From Anthonomus grandis grandis (taxonomy: Eukaryota > Arthropoda > Insecta > Coleoptera > Curculionidae): DNA of 64,000 bases. A program made the position numbers and the translations under genes. Of the stretch, positions 22,701 through 37,700 are shown one piece after another. The stretch covers positions 11,496,518 to 11,560,517 of the forward strand of contig NC_065563.1 in NCBI RefSeq assembly GCF_022605725.1. The letters are read 5' to 3'. Position 1 is the stretch's first letter; each line of letters opens with the position of its first letter. The notes beneath the pieces were generated by a model. It was not told where the DNA came from. It was given only the letters and a program-made list of their open reading frames with translations, and did not search any database.

Positions 22701-25700
22701 CCACAGATTACATTGACCTAATTGATTGGCAGTCGATAACAATTACCGAGCCGTCGATTTCCAATAGCAGCCTTATGGAAATGATCTCCAAGTGAAATTG
22801 ACATTTTAATGTGTCCATGCCATTCACAAGTAGTGGAACGTTGCGTCAAATTGGTAACTGAAGCATCAACTGCAGTCTGTGGCTTTGATGCACGTGATGG
22901 TTATATAAGGTCCAAAATAGCTTCTAGAGCCGCATTGCCAATATTTGAAACAAAAAGTCAATATTATAATAATATATACAGGGTGTTTCCTAACTACGGT
23001 ACGAAACTATACAGGGTGAATTGAAGGTCGTTTTGTGAAAAAAAGTTCCTATGAACGTATGTCGGGAGTTGCTTTGTTTCTGAGATACAGGGCGATGAAG
23101 GTTCAAAAAAATAACGGTATTTTAAAAATACTATAAGTATTCTTAAACCGATTTCGTTGAAATTTGGTGTAGTTATTTGAAGTTATAAGACGCTTATTTA
23201 GCTGTAACTAGATTGAAATTATTAGGTCCAGTGGCGTGTCAGTGGGCACCACATGCTTATTGTTGAGAAAAAAACAAGGCCAATAATTAATTGTTTTGCA
23301 GCTTTTTATTTATTAAGTATCTTTAACTCATTCTAAAAATTATCCATGGACGAAAACATGAAATAAAAACCAATTAATCCGATAAACAATTTCGACCTTA
23401 AAGTAAATGAGCAAAATGCCCACCTTCTGATAAAATACCCGACTGCAAACGATTTGTCATCGAGTGTCTGACACGCTCAAAAATACCTGGAGTATCCCTT
23501 ATGATATTGCCATTGACAATTATCCGATTCCTCAAGTCATTCACATCTAGAACAGGAGTTTTATAAACAAGAGCCTTCAGATGGCCCCATAAATAGTAAT
23601 CCAGGGGATTCATATCAGGACTGCGAGCCGGCCAATTTTGAGGTCCTGCACGTCCAATCCAGCAATTAGGGTAGATGACGTCGAGATGCTGACGAGCAAG
23701 AACACTGAAATGAGCTGGAGCCCCGTCGTGCATAAACCACATGTTGACTCTAATAAAGTGGGTAAATGGTGTTGCAAGAAATCCGTGTAGGATTCACCTG
23801 TTAATCTTGCCGGTAAAAAAAATGGGCCAATTACGTAGTCACCAATAATTCCTATCCAAACGTTCAGCAAAAATTGTTGCTGAAAATCAGTTTCCCTAAT
23901 AACGTGGGGATTTTCGTCGGCCTAAAAATGATCATTGAGGAAGTTCATAATAGCATCTCTATATTGAAAAATTTGCCTCGTCCGTAAATAAAATATTTGG
24001 TAGGAAATTATTATTGTGTGCCATCGTATGAATCAACCACCTGCAAAACATTAATCTTGGATGAAAATCACGAGGCAGTAGAGCTTGTACACGCTGTATG
24101 TGATATGGATGACTTCAAGCTGCAGTGCAATCTTCCTGATACTATTGGAAGGATCTTCTTCTATCGCCTCAAGTATAGCTTCTTCCAGTTCAGGCGTTGT
24201 TATAATTTCTGGTCTTCCACCACCCATATTTTTATTAAAACTCTCAATTTCACATAATCTTGCATGTAGTTTTCTAAATGTTTTTGCACATGGAATTACT
24301 CTGTTAGGATATCTGTCCTGGTAAATTCTTCGTGCTTCTTCCGCATTTTTTTTTTTTTTTGAAAACACTTCATATATTAAAGCAATTATCTGGTTACAAA
24401 ATTGATTTTTTTTACATTTTTTTTTCTTAATACATATTTATAATATTGCCTATTTCATAAACTTAATAAACACACAAGTCCAATATATGAATAAACTTCT
24501 AAGCAATGCTTATATTAGCATTGGTACCGAAGTTACATTTAAAAGAAATATGTTATTGTAACAATGTGGCCATAGAATTACATATTAGTAACTTTGTTAA
24601 TAGTGTAAGGATTGCTTAACCATTCTAATAAATTTATAATAAGAAACTTCTTGTTTTATTTCATAAGACAGATCATTATAGGTTTGTGTCGCTGCGTTGA
24701 TTGGGTTTCTAAGGGCAATGTTTGTTCTAGCACTACTTAGTCGAATATTGTTGTTTCTTAGATTATGTGCATGTATTTCACTAGAATAAACAATAGTGTA
24801 ATTTGATTTTTGTAGCTTATTAATTATTTTAAATATTAATTTTGCTTGTTCTATTTTAAGTATGTGACTAATTGAGTGGATTTTCAATATTTCAAATATG
24901 TCCCCCGCATGCATAAAATAATCAAGATTAAATAAAATCTTGAGTACTTTACTCTGCAAAATTTCAACTCTTTGAAAATTGTACTTACACAGGTGCCCCA
25001 CACTGGAATTAGGTACCGCAAGTTTGAAAGAAAGTAAGCATTATATATTTTATATTTAGCTGCGTTACTTAAGAAGTGCTTACATTTATAAAATGCTCCT
25101 GTAAAGGGAATTATCTTACTTTTTAAGTAGTCAATATGAGCGTTCCAATTAAGATTCTCATCCAGTGTAAGTCCCAAATATTTTATATTATTTACATTTT
25201 CTAAAGTCGCACCATTTAGACATATTCTAACTTGATTTATTGTCTTATTTTTCTGTTTAAATAGGATATATTTGGTTTTGTCCAAATTTATTTTAAGATT
25301 ATTTTGTAGTAACCATTGCCTATATTTAGTTAGATCATCATTTACCCTATTAACCAATCTATCACAATCATTATCCGAATACAATAATACAGTATCGTCA
25401 GCAAATGTATAATATTGGGCGTCTAACCCTGCTATCCGAAAACTCAGAACATACAGTGAGTACAGTAATGGTCCCAACACTGACCCCTGAGGGACACCAC
25501 AGTTAAATGTTAAGATATTACTTTCTTTATTATTTACATGTACATATTGTCTTCTATTAAGTAAGTATGACCCAATCAAGGACAGTGCAGATCCCCGAAA
25601 ACCCATTTCTTCCAGCTTGTTTAATAATATGTCATGATTAACTACGTCAAATGCCTTTCTTAAATCGACAAAAACTGCTATGACAATTTTGCCTTGATCT

Positions 25701-28700
25701 AAATTAGCTGACACATAGTTAAGGAGATCTATAGTAGCACTTAAAGTGCTGCTGTTTTTAAGAAACCCATATTGGTATAAATCGTATGAGATATATTTTT
25801 CTATAAATGACATCATCCGCCTCTTAATCACTGTTTCGATAATTTTTGAAAAGACACTTGTTATAGATATAGGCCTGTAGTTATTTAATTGGGTTTTAGG
25901 ACCAGATTTATGAATTGGACATACTTTAGATATTTTGAGGTCAGGAGGAAATTCGCCTATGCTGAATGCATTATTTATAAGTATGACTAGTATATTTAAT
26001 ATGTACTCTTTTATATTAGTTAGATCAAGTATTGTAATTTTATCATGGCCCGGAGCCGCATTTCGTTTTAGGCTTAATATTATGTTGCTTATTTCATTAC
26101 TGTCTGGCGGCTCAAAAAATATGTTATTATCACATTTAATCTCCTTAAAATCTTGTTTTAATATATTTTTTGTATCAGTCCGCATGTCCTCGATTATGGT
26201 CGCACCTACCTCCGTAAAATATTTGTTCAAACTGTCTGCAATTTTTTTATCATCATTTTCTAATAGACCATTAATTTCGATTTGGTTTATATTGCTTTTA
26301 GTAGAATTATTATTTAAAAACAGATTTATTGTATCCCACTGTTTTCTTGTATTTTGTGCTGCTTGGGCCCATTTGTTTTTAAAGTACGCATTTTTTAATG
26401 CTTTTATTTTATTATTTAGTGAATTTTTTAACCTTGTGAAATTTAATTTGAAGTTATTATTTTCTGGAGCTTTTTTATATTTCTTATACGCCAATTCTTT
26501 TTCTTTAATTAAAATTAATAAGTCTGGTGTTATCCAATCATTGTTTTGTCGACATTTAATTTTTTTATTAATTGTTGATTTTATTTTACAATTGCTAATT
26601 ACGTTAATTAAATTTTGAAATGAATCTATATTTTCTTCTATTAGCTTATCTTGGAGTTTTTGTTTAAATTTTTGTATATTTAGTACGGGACGTTGAACAA
26701 ATATTCCAGGCTTGAATTTCCTTATATTTGCGCTTATTTCTCAACAAATTTTTCTATGATCAGATAAAGAAGTATCTTCTACACTAATATCACATTCATT
26801 TTTTTTGTTAGTAGTACAAATCAGATGATCTATTATTGTTCTACTTTGTGAGACTCGAGTGGCGCTGGCAGGACTAATCTCATTGACAAAACAAAAATTA
26901 TTTAATGCAACCATATTTTTATAGTCTTTAGTAATTATAGAGTCTTGATCTAAAAGATTAATATTAAAGTCACCTAAAATAATATGATTAGACCTATATT
27001 TACTTATCACAGATTCCAGCTTATCTAGGAACTCATTTGGTGAATACCATGGAGGTCTATAGATTGCACTCAGTTTAAGTTGGGAACTTGTGGGACATTT
27101 AATGCAGATGCTAATTTGTCGTGCTAATAATTGTGTTGTAAATGTAATTTCCATTTGCTAATCCATAAATAAAGTGCATGTCTATCATTTCATGGTTAGT
27201 AAAATTATTCATGATGGAGTAATGAATCACTGCTAATTGACAGCTGAATTTTACTTATAGCAATTCTATCACTGTCAGCTGATCTCTAAAGCAGGTAGGT
27301 ACAAAGGAGGTACTTGAATGGACTTTATGCCAATTATTTGTCATAAGAAGCAATGTATTTGTTATTTTGTTGTATTTCAAAAATCTGATAATAAAAATCG
27401 TAGAAGTTGAATGTTTATTATCATAGTAAACGAGACACAAGATACCAAAAAGTCGTGCATTGGAGGGTGGACATTTTGCTCATGTACTTTAAGGTCGAAA
27501 TTGTTTATCGAATTAATTGGTTTTTATTTCATGTTGTCGTCCATGGATAATTTTTAGAATGAGTTAAAGATACTTTAATTTTTTTTTCTCGAAAACAAGG
27601 CCAGATATGAAGATAATAAGATAAGATACGAAAAAGTTGTATTTTTAGTTGCTTAAATACAAAAATAAATAAAAAGCTACAAAACAATTATTGGCCTTGT
27701 TTTTTTCTCAACAATAAGCATGTGGTGCCCACTGACACGCCACTGGACCTAATAATTTCAATCTAGTTACAGCTAAATAAGCGTCTTATAACTTCAAATA
27801 ACTGCACCAAATTTCAACCAAATCGGTTTAAGGATATATAGTTATAGTATTTTTAAAATACCGTTATTTTTTTGAACCTTCATCGCCCTGTATCTCAGAT
27901 ACAAAACAACTCCCGACATACGTTCATAGGAACCTTTTTTTCATAAAACGACCTAACGATTCACCCTGTATAGTTTCGTACCATAGTTAGGAAACATCCT
28001 GTATATATCAACCCTTATACAAGAGATTAATCCTAAATATAGGTATACCCATGATGGTAATGGCACAACGACCGACCATCACGCATTTTATTTTCTTAAA
28101 GACGATACTAAAATAAGAGTATGCAAGCAGTTTTTTATAGCTAATCTGGGCATTACTAAGTACTTTAGGAGACGATAATAGAGGGAAACATGCTAATCAT
28201 AAAGGGGTTTCTGCAGAGATTAAAAATAGTGTGCGCTCCAATATTTCTACTATACCCACTATAGAGAGCCACTATACCCGAGCCCGTTCTGAAAAGGTTT
28301 AAAACCGTAGCTCAACTTTATCGGGATTACAAATTGGATTGTGAAGGCAAGGGAAAACCCTTTGCTAATCTTACACCAAACGGACAAGTATCATCGTTTT
28401 ATTATAGATCGAAACTATCTACGTATAATTTTACGGTATGTGATATAACAAAAAAAGGACAAGGATCCGTTAATTGTTATATGTGGCATGAGGCCGAGGG
28501 AAAAAGAGGGGCAGTTGAGATAGGCACATGTTTACTACAGTACCTCAAAGAAAAAGCTGAGATGGCTAAAAGCAATCAACTGGAAATTACCTTGTACTCC
28601 GATAACTGTGCAGGGCAACAAAAAAATAAATTTATTATTGCTGCTTTTCTTTATGCAACATAAAATCCATTACTCAAAAATATCTAAAAACTGGACGCAC

Positions 28701-31700
28701 CCAAAATAAAGGAGATAACGTTCACTCGGTAATAGAAAAACATATAAAACGTGCACTAAAATCTGGCCCCATTTGTACGGCATCACAGTATGTAGGCTTA
28801 GTACAAACAGCTAAAAAGACAGGAACCCCATTTAAAGTGTTTGAGTTAGCACATTCAGACTTTTTGGATTTAAAAAATCAGACAGAGCAAACCTGTTCTA
28901 CTTTTAATAAAAACACTTTGGGAGAGAACTTTAAAATTTCTGATTTTTCAATACTTAGGGTAGAGAAAGAAAATTTAACTGCTTTTATTATAAAACCTCT
29001 TTTAAGGATGATGAATTCAAAGTTGTCAAAATTACTAATGAAAAACGAACAAGAAAATCGGCCAGTTCAGTAGGTTTGACAAACTTTGAATTCAAACAAG
29101 CTTACACTTTAGCTATTCCAATCGCCAAAAAAAAATACGATGATCAAATGCAATAAATAAGAATCATAGTCACTTCTATGAGGGGTTAACATTCGAATAA
29201 AAATGCCTAGTTATAATAGGGAGAGAATAAAAAGTTTATTTTGTATATTTTTATAAATAAAGCCTAGGTATGCTTTGCTTATCGTGCTGTTTTATTTATT
29301 TTATCCAAATAGCTTATTCTTCATACATGTATATGCCGCAATATTATTGTTTCAGTTGAAAATTTGTATGCAAAAACAGTGGCACATCTTACAAAGGTCG
29401 CCTTTAAAAATAATAACAACAAATACCATTATTTTCTTTCAATTTATGATTGAAAAACTTAACAAGAAATTACTGTTATACTTCAAATTCCTTTGGGTAT
29501 CACACAAATAAATACCTAATTAAAATCAATGAAATTTAAAAAGCAATTTTACTCAAATATTTCACTTTTTGAGTTGTGCCACTATAGTTGCCAATGAGCG
29601 ATTTGTTTTAGTTTCATATATTTTCAAGACACAACACTGCCACTTCACTTCGTACTGAATTATGAACCTTTACTTTTTTCCCCATTTTTGCTATCATGCA
29701 AAAATTCCTCGTTGAAAGTACTTACATAATTACGCTTTTAATTATCATAAGTATTTTACCTACAGCGTCTAAAATTTTTGAAAAAATTATGTATAAACAA
29801 ATTTATGACTATTTCCTATCTAAACATTTATTGCCAAATAATCAATGTGGATTTAGGGCAGGATTAAGTGCATCTACAGCGCTTACTAAAGTAACAAATG
29901 ACATTTTTGAAATTCGGATCGCAGCAATGTCACAGTGCTAGCCCTGCTTGATTATTCCAAAGCATTTGATACAATTAACCATAAACTTTTAATATCTAAG
30001 CTAAAATACTTTGGGTTTTCTGCCGACTCAGTATTCTTAATAAAATCATATTTATCCAATAGATATCAAAAAGTTCGGTACCATAATGAGTCTTCTAGCA
30101 AGCTGGATATTTTATCTGGTGTTCCACAAGGGTCTATTTTATGACCCTTGCTTTTCATAATTTACACTGCTGATATTTTATTGTCCTTAAAAAACTGTCA
30201 TGTAATGGCTTATGCTGATGACACGCAGCTTTACATTTCTTTTCATCCCAATGAGCTTAACGCTGCATCTGCTCACTTAAATGAAGACTTAGAATTGCTA
30301 AGTAAGATCTCGTTTGAACATAACCTTAACTTAAATTCAAAAAAAATCAAACCTTATGGTCTTTGGTAACAAGAACGCGGTAGAAATAGTCAAATTAAAT
30401 ATGAATATTTGCGTAAATAACAACAAACTGCCCTTTGTAGAGATAGCCCGTAATCTTGGTATTATTATTGATTCCCAATTACGTTTTAGTTCTCATGTAG
30501 AGATGTTAAGACGTAAGGCTTTCTCGAGGCTAAAGATTCTGTTTACAAATAGACACTTTTTAAATTTTAAACTTAGAAAAATGTTAACCGAATCTCTTGT
30601 TCTTTCAAATTTTAATTATTGTGATCTTATCTATTTTCCATGCCTTGACTCGCTTCACAAAAATATGCTTCAAGTAATGCAAAATGCTTGCGCTCGTCTA
30701 ATTTTTGATCTTAAAAAACGCGATCACATCTCTCAAAAAATAATCGATTTAAAATGGTTAAGAATGGATAATATTTGGAAACATCACTTAAGTAATTTTA
30801 CATATAAACTTTTATCTAATCAAGATCGAAATTTTAATATCTTGCGTACCATTTTTAAAACAAGATGTTCTGCTCACTCTGTCAATATAAGATATAAGTT
30901 AAAGTTTTCAATGCCCCAATTTCGAACTGCTCTCTATACTAGATCTTTTTCTTATAATGCAATTAGCTTGATTAACTCACTTCCTGACGAATTTTGACTT
31001 TTCAATTTTAATAAATTTAAATTTAAAGTAAAAAATTATCTTTTAGATACACAAAATCGTCCAGTGAATTTATGATCTGATTTATTTTTGTTCTTTTTTT
31101 TTGTATCTTTAAGACGCTTCTCGCTGCTGCTTCATAGATTGTTCAGAACTGTATATGGGTCTCCCCTCACATTGATACTGGAAGTGGTGTATTGAATGGC
31201 TCTGTTATGTTTTTGTTTGTAATATGGCTAACAGTTTAGGGATTGATTCTCTTTTTTTTCTTCTCTTACTTTTAGTAAGCATAGGTACATGCACATGGTT
31301 AAGTAGAATAGCATTTATTTGCTAGACTTCGCCATTCCTGTACTATTTAAATTACATTATTTTGTATATTATTATTTGTTAAAAAAAAAAAAAAAATTGT
31401 AACTTTGTTTGACTTATTAAAGACCTTATTTATTTTATTTATTTATTTATTTAATTCCCTTAAAGTCTGCGGACGACCGTCAGAAACAAAACACTCAAAA
31501 CCCCTTTTACGGGCGATTTAATCCGAAAACCTTTATACTTGGAAATGACTATGTCTAATTCGCAAGCACGTTTCATCAAATTCAGATAGGCCATCCCATA
31601 ATTATCATCTCAAAAACGCGGAGTATGATTTATATCTGCCTACACCACATTCAGAATTGGTAAAAAGGTCTATATTGTACAAAGCAAAAAAAATGCACAA

Positions 31701-34700
31701 TAATTTGCCATTGAACATCAAGTCCATCACATCTTTTCCTACTTTCCGTAAGGCATTAAAATCATTCCTACTGGAGAGAGCCTTTTACTCGGTAAACGAT
31801 TTTTTTATTACTTAATTTTAGCTTCACACACACAAACTGATTTATTATTTTTATATGTACTGTTTTATGTAGCTAGTAGCTATGTAGTGTTTTGTTTATT
31901 TGTTTATTTATTCATACTTTTGACCACATACAATTATTGATTTGTATATTTGTTTTATTAGTTTTATTTTATTTTTGTGTTTTACTTTAGTTATCAGCTT
32001 CGTCTACAAATTGTAAAATTTTTTGACAATAAAGCGATGATTCATTCATTCATTTTTATGAATGCTGGAGGCACACTAAACAAACTTTAGGCAATTAAAC
32101 ATTCAGTATTTACTAATTATTTAGGTAAACATGTCAATATCGACTTACCTTTGTAAGCCTCCTCGGGACAAACGCAAATGTCCAAGTAAACCTGCTCAAA
32201 AGTGCCCACCAGTTCGATCTTATTCAAATACAAATTCATCAACGGTCGCATCATCCGGGCCGGTCCCGAGAACATAAAAATCCCCGGGTACTGCCCCTTG
32301 GACTTCTTAAAAGGCACCAGGGCGATCTCCAACGTCTCGGGCACCTCTTTACCCTTTATCTTTAATATCCGTAACTTGTCCACTATCCTCGAGGCCTGAC
32401 TTTGTAAAATATAACCTGAAAAAAAAGGGCATTTTACCCAATTAAAATAGATACAAACTCCCTCTTAAAAAGTTTACCGATAATCCGGCCGTCTAGCTGT
32501 ACAACGTAGCAATTTTTTAAGTCCATTTTCCCCGCGTGATTCAGCGAGTACATCCCCATTTCGACTAGCAACGAACCGATATTTTCCACTTTATTTTTAT
32601 CCGGTACGTCGGTAATGACGCAATCCATAGTCAGATGGTTCAAGAGTCCGCAGGGGGAACCGTCGGGGGTGTGTACGGGGCAAATGAACCCCCAAGCGTC
32701 CGGCAGCAGTTGTCTGGCTTCGGTTGTACGCATTTCTTGAAAGAATGCCCCCCTAAAATATAGTTGAAAATATTGTCGATTTAATTGCAAACAGTTGGAA
32801 GGTGTAAAACGTTATTTGAAACTGTCCCTAATGCAAGTTTTGCGTAATTGCAAGGAATTTTCTGTTGAGACCTGTAAAAAGGATACCTTGTATGTGTCTC
32901 TTGTTGACATCAATGTTTATATAGACAAATGAACAGCAAGAAATGCCTGTAAGACTGCATAAAATTATCCTTTTTTTTTAGGGAAAATGGGTGTAAAACC
33001 CAACCCACCTAAAACTTCTCTACCTCAGCCAATTTTTGACTCACAAAGGCCTTTTATACCTCGACTCAATCCTTGAAGTGTCCACTATATCGGCTTAAAA
33101 GAATCGTTAATTTATCTCAAGCAGTTTTTGAGTTATACCCCAAAATGTCAGGGAATAATCAAAAAAGAGTTCTTCATTTCACAAATCACCCTTGGCTCAC
33201 AAAGTCGACTTTAATTGAAGAACCGTTGCAGCTACAAGGGGCGTTTGTATATGAAAATGATCGTCAAAAAACGGCTCAACTTTGGGCGAAACCCTTATTT
33301 AAATGCCTGTAAGAATTTCCAAATTATCCTTTAAGACATAGATATTTATTTGCTGAAAATGGGTGTAAAACCTAACCCAACTAAAACTTCTCTATCTCAG
33401 CCAATTTTTGACTCACAAAGGCCTTTTATACCTCGACTCAATCCTTGAAGTGTCCACAACATCGGCATTAAAGAATCGTTAATTTATCTCAAGCAGTTTT
33501 TGAGTTATACCCCAAAATGTCAGGGAATAGTCAAAAAAGAGTTCTTCATTTCGCAAATCACCTTTGGCTCACAAAATCGACTTTGCAGCTACAAGGGGCG
33601 TTTATATATGAAAATGATCGTCAAAAAATGGCTCAACTTTGTGCGAAACCCTCATTTAAATCCCTTGAAGAATCTTTAAATTATCGTAAAAAAAACAAAA
33701 TTTTATTTTTAGAGAAAATGGTTGTCAAAACCGACTTCGACCAAAACTTCTCTATCTCAGCCAATTTTTTACTCACGAACAGCTTTCATACCTTAAAAGA
33801 ATTCTTAAAGTATCCATTATGTTAGCATTAAAGAATAATTTACTTATCTTAAGCAGTTTTTGAGTTATACTTCAAAATGCCAAAAATTATTCATAATTTC
33901 AAAAATTGATCTCAGTCATGAAAATCGACTCTAACTGAAGAACCGTTGGAGCTACAAGGGGCGTTTATATATGAAAATGATCGGCAAGAAATGCCTCAAC
34001 GTTGTGTGAAACTCCCATTAAAATGCCTGTAAGAATTTCCAAATTACCCTTTCAGACATAATTATTTATTTGGGGAAAATGGGTGTAAAATCAAACCCAA
34101 CCGAAACGCTTATATCTGAGCCATTTTTTGAGACATATAAACCATTTTTATATCAAAACAATCCTCAAAGACTCCTCTATACTGGTGTAAAAGAATCATA
34201 GATTTATCATAAGAAGTTTTTAAATTATACCCCAAAATGTCAATAAAAACCGAAAAATTTATATTTAAAAAAAAATGTGGTTCCCTAAATTGTTCAATCG
34301 CCTATAACTCAAGAGCCCTTGGAGGTACAAGGGACGTTTATATATGAAAATGATCGGCAAGAAATGCCTCAACGTGGTGTGAAACTCCCATTGAAATGCC
34401 TGTAAGAATTTCCAAATTATCCTTTAAGACATAGATATTTATTTGCTGAAAATGGGTGTAAAACCTAACCCACCTAAAACTTCTCTACCTCAGCCAATTT
34501 TTGACTCACAAAGGCCTTTTATACCTCGACTCAATCCTTGAAGTGTCCACTACATCGGCTTAAAAGAATCGTTAATTTATCTCAAGCAGTTTTTGAGTTA
34601 TACCCCAAAATGTCAGGGAATAATCAAAAAAGAGTTCTTCATTTCACAAATCACCCTTGGCTCACAAAGTCGACTTTAATTGAAGAACCGTTGCAGCTAC

Positions 34701-37700
34701 AAGGGGCGTTTGTATATGAAAATGATCGTCAAAAAACGGCTCAACTTTGGGCGAAACCCTTATTTAAATGCCTGTAAGAATTTCCAAATTATCCTTTAAG
34801 ACATAGATATTTATTTGCTGAAAATGGGTGTAAAACCTAACCCAACTAAAACTTCTCTATCTCAGCCAATTTTTGACTCACAAAGGCCTTTTATACCTCG
34901 ACTCAATCCTTGAAGTGTCCACAACATCGGCATTAAAGAATCGTTAATTTATTTCAAGCAGTTTTTGAGTTATACCCCAAAATGTCAGGGAATAGTCAAA
35001 AAAGAGTTCTTCATTTCGCAAATCACCTTTGGCTCACAAAATCGACTTTGCAGCTACAAGGGGCGTTTATATATGAAAATGATCGTCAAAAAATGGCTCA
35101 ACTTTGTGCGAAACCCTCATTTAAATCCCTTGAAGAATCTTTAAATTATCGTAAAAAAAACAAAATTTTATTTTTAGAGAAAATGGTTGTCAAAACCGAC
35201 TTCGACCAAAACTTCTCTATCTCAGCCAATTTTTTACTCACGAACAGCTTTCATACCTTAAAAGAATTCTTAAAGTATCCATTATGTTAGCATTAAAGAA
35301 TAATTTACTTATCTTAAGCAGTTTTTGAGTTATACTTCAAAATGCCAAAAATTATTCATAATTTCAAAAATTGATCTCAGTCATGAAAATCGACTCTAAC
35401 TGAAGAACCCTTGGAGCTACAACGGGCGTTTATATATGAAAATGATCGGCAAGAAATGCCTCAACGTTGTGTGAAACTCCCATTGAAATCCCTGTAAGAA
35501 TTTCCAAATTATCCCTTTAAGACATAATTATTTATTTGGTGAAAATGGGTGTAAAACCTAACCCAACTAAAACTTCTCTATCTCAGCCAATTTTTGACTC
35601 ACAAAGGCTTTTTATACCTCGACTCAATCCTTGAGGTGTCCACAACATTGGCATAAAGTAATAATTAATTTGTCTGAAGCAGTTTTTGAGTTATACCCCA
35701 AAATCTCAGGGAATAATCATTTCGCAAATCACCCTTGGCTCACAAAATCGACTTTAACTGAAGAACCGTTGCAGCTACAAGGGGCGTTTATATATGAAAA
35801 TGATCGTCAAAAAATGGCTCAACTTTGTGCGAAGCCCTTATTTAAATGCCTGTAAGAATTTCCAAATTATCCTTTAAGACATAATTATTTATTTGGCGAA
35901 AATGGGTGTAAAATCAAACCCAACCGAAACGCTTATATCTGAGCCTATTTTTGAGACAGATAAACCATTTTTACATTAAAACAATCCTCAAAGACTCCTC
36001 TATACTGGTGTAAAAGAATCATAGATTTATCATAAGAAGTTTTTGAATTATACCCCAAAATGTCAATAAAAACCGAAAAATATATATTTAAAAAAAAATG
36101 TGGTTCCCTAAATTGTTCAATCGCCTATAACTCAAGAGCCCTTGGAGGTACAAGGGACGTTTATATATGAAAATGATCGGCAAGAAATGCCTCAACGTGG
36201 TGTGAAACTCCCATTGAAATGCCTGTAAGAATTTCCAAATTATCCTTTAAGACATAGATATTTATTTGCTGAAAATGGGTGTAAAACCTAACCCAACTAA
36301 AACTTCTCTATCTCAGCCAATTTTTGACTCACAAAGGCCTTTTATACCTCGACTCAATCCTTGAAGTGTCCACTACATCGGCTTAAAAGAATCGTTAATT
36401 TATCTCAAGCAGTTTTTGAGTTATACCCCAAAATGCCAAAAATTATTCATAATTTCAAAAATTGATCTCAGTCATGAAAATCGACTCTAACTGAAGAACC
36501 GTTGGAGCTACAACGGGCGTTTATATATGAAAATGATAGGCAAGAAATGCCTCAACGTTGTGTGAAACTCCTATTGCAATGCCTGTAAGAATTTCCAAAT
36601 TATCCCTTTAAGACATAATTATTTATTTGGTGAAAATGGGTGTAAAACCTAACCCACGTAAAACTTCTCTATCTCAGCAAATTTTTGACTCACAAAGGCC
36701 TTTTATACCTCGACTCAATCCTTGAAGTGTCCACTACATCGGCTTAAAAGAATCGTTAATTTATCTCAAGCAGTTTTTGAGTTATACCCCAAAATGTCAG
36801 GGAGTAATCAAAAAAGAGTTCTTCATTTCGCAAGTCAGTCTTGGCTCACAAAATCGACTTTAACTTAAGAACCGTTGGAGCTACAAGGGGCGTTTATATA
36901 TGAAAATGATCGTCAAAAAATGGCTCAACTTTGTGCGAAACCCTTATTTAAATGCCTGTAAGAATTTCCAAATTACCCTTTAAGACATAATTATTTATTT
37001 GGTGAAAATGGGTGTAAAATCAAACCCAACCGAAACGCTTATATCTGAGCCATTTTTTGAGACAGATAAACCATTTTTATATTAAAACAATCCTCAAAGA
37101 CTTCTCTATACTGGTGTAAAAGAATCATAGATTTATCATAAGAAGTTTTTGAATTATACCCCAAAATGTCAATAAAAACCGAAAAATATATATTTAAAAA
37201 AAAATGTGGTTCCCTAAATTGTTCAATCGCCTATAACTCAAGAGCCCTTGGAGGTACAAGGGACGTTTATATATGAAAATGATCGGCAAGAAATGCCTCA
37301 ACGTGGTGTGAAACTCCCATTGAAATGCCTGTAAGAATTTCCAAATTATCCTTTAAGACATAGATATTTATTTGCTGAAAATGGGTGTAAAACCTAACCC
37401 AACTAAAACTTCTCTATCTCAGCCAATTTTTGACTCACAAAGGCCTTTTATACCTCGACTCAATCCTTGAAGTGTCCACTACATCGGCTTAAAAGAATAG
37501 TTAATTTATCTCAAGCAGTTTTTGAGTTATACCCCAAAATGTCAGGGAGTAATCAAAAAAGAGTTCTTCATTTCGCAAATCAGTCTTGGCTCACAAAATC
37601 GACTTTAACTTAAGAACCGTTGGAGCTACAAGGGGCGTTTATATATGAAAATGATCGTCAAAAAATGGCTCAACTTTGTGCGAAACCCTCATTTAAATCC

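Larger units (their letters stand above)
22979..28001 (-). mobile_element. Mariner-like DNA transposon with long TIRs, carrying a LINE insertion
   Basis: Both ends are bounded by TA. The left end is CAGGGTGTTTCCTAACTACG and the right end is its complement with few changes. The inverted repeats run about 450 bp at left (22979-23435) and 550 bp at right (27450-28001; it has a ~70-bp extra segment near 27590-27660). They include the last transposase codons. The transposase is on the minus strand. A LINE at about 24346-27159 splits its N-terminal coding region. The element itself interrupts an older repeat-encoded ORF pair (22107-22976 and 28025-29156), so three insertion layers are stacked here. 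Confidence 0.85.

Noticed and set aside
22136..22795. 219-codon frame considered as a host gene exon
   Set aside because: It is paired with a second broken ORF across a transposon, has stops and frame breaks, and belongs to a family I know only as dispersed repeats; kept as pseudogene.
25935..26618. 227-codon hydrophobic plus-strand frame
   Set aside because: Antisense to the LINE reverse transcriptase; hydrophobic composition arises from complementing AT-rich Lys/Asn codons.
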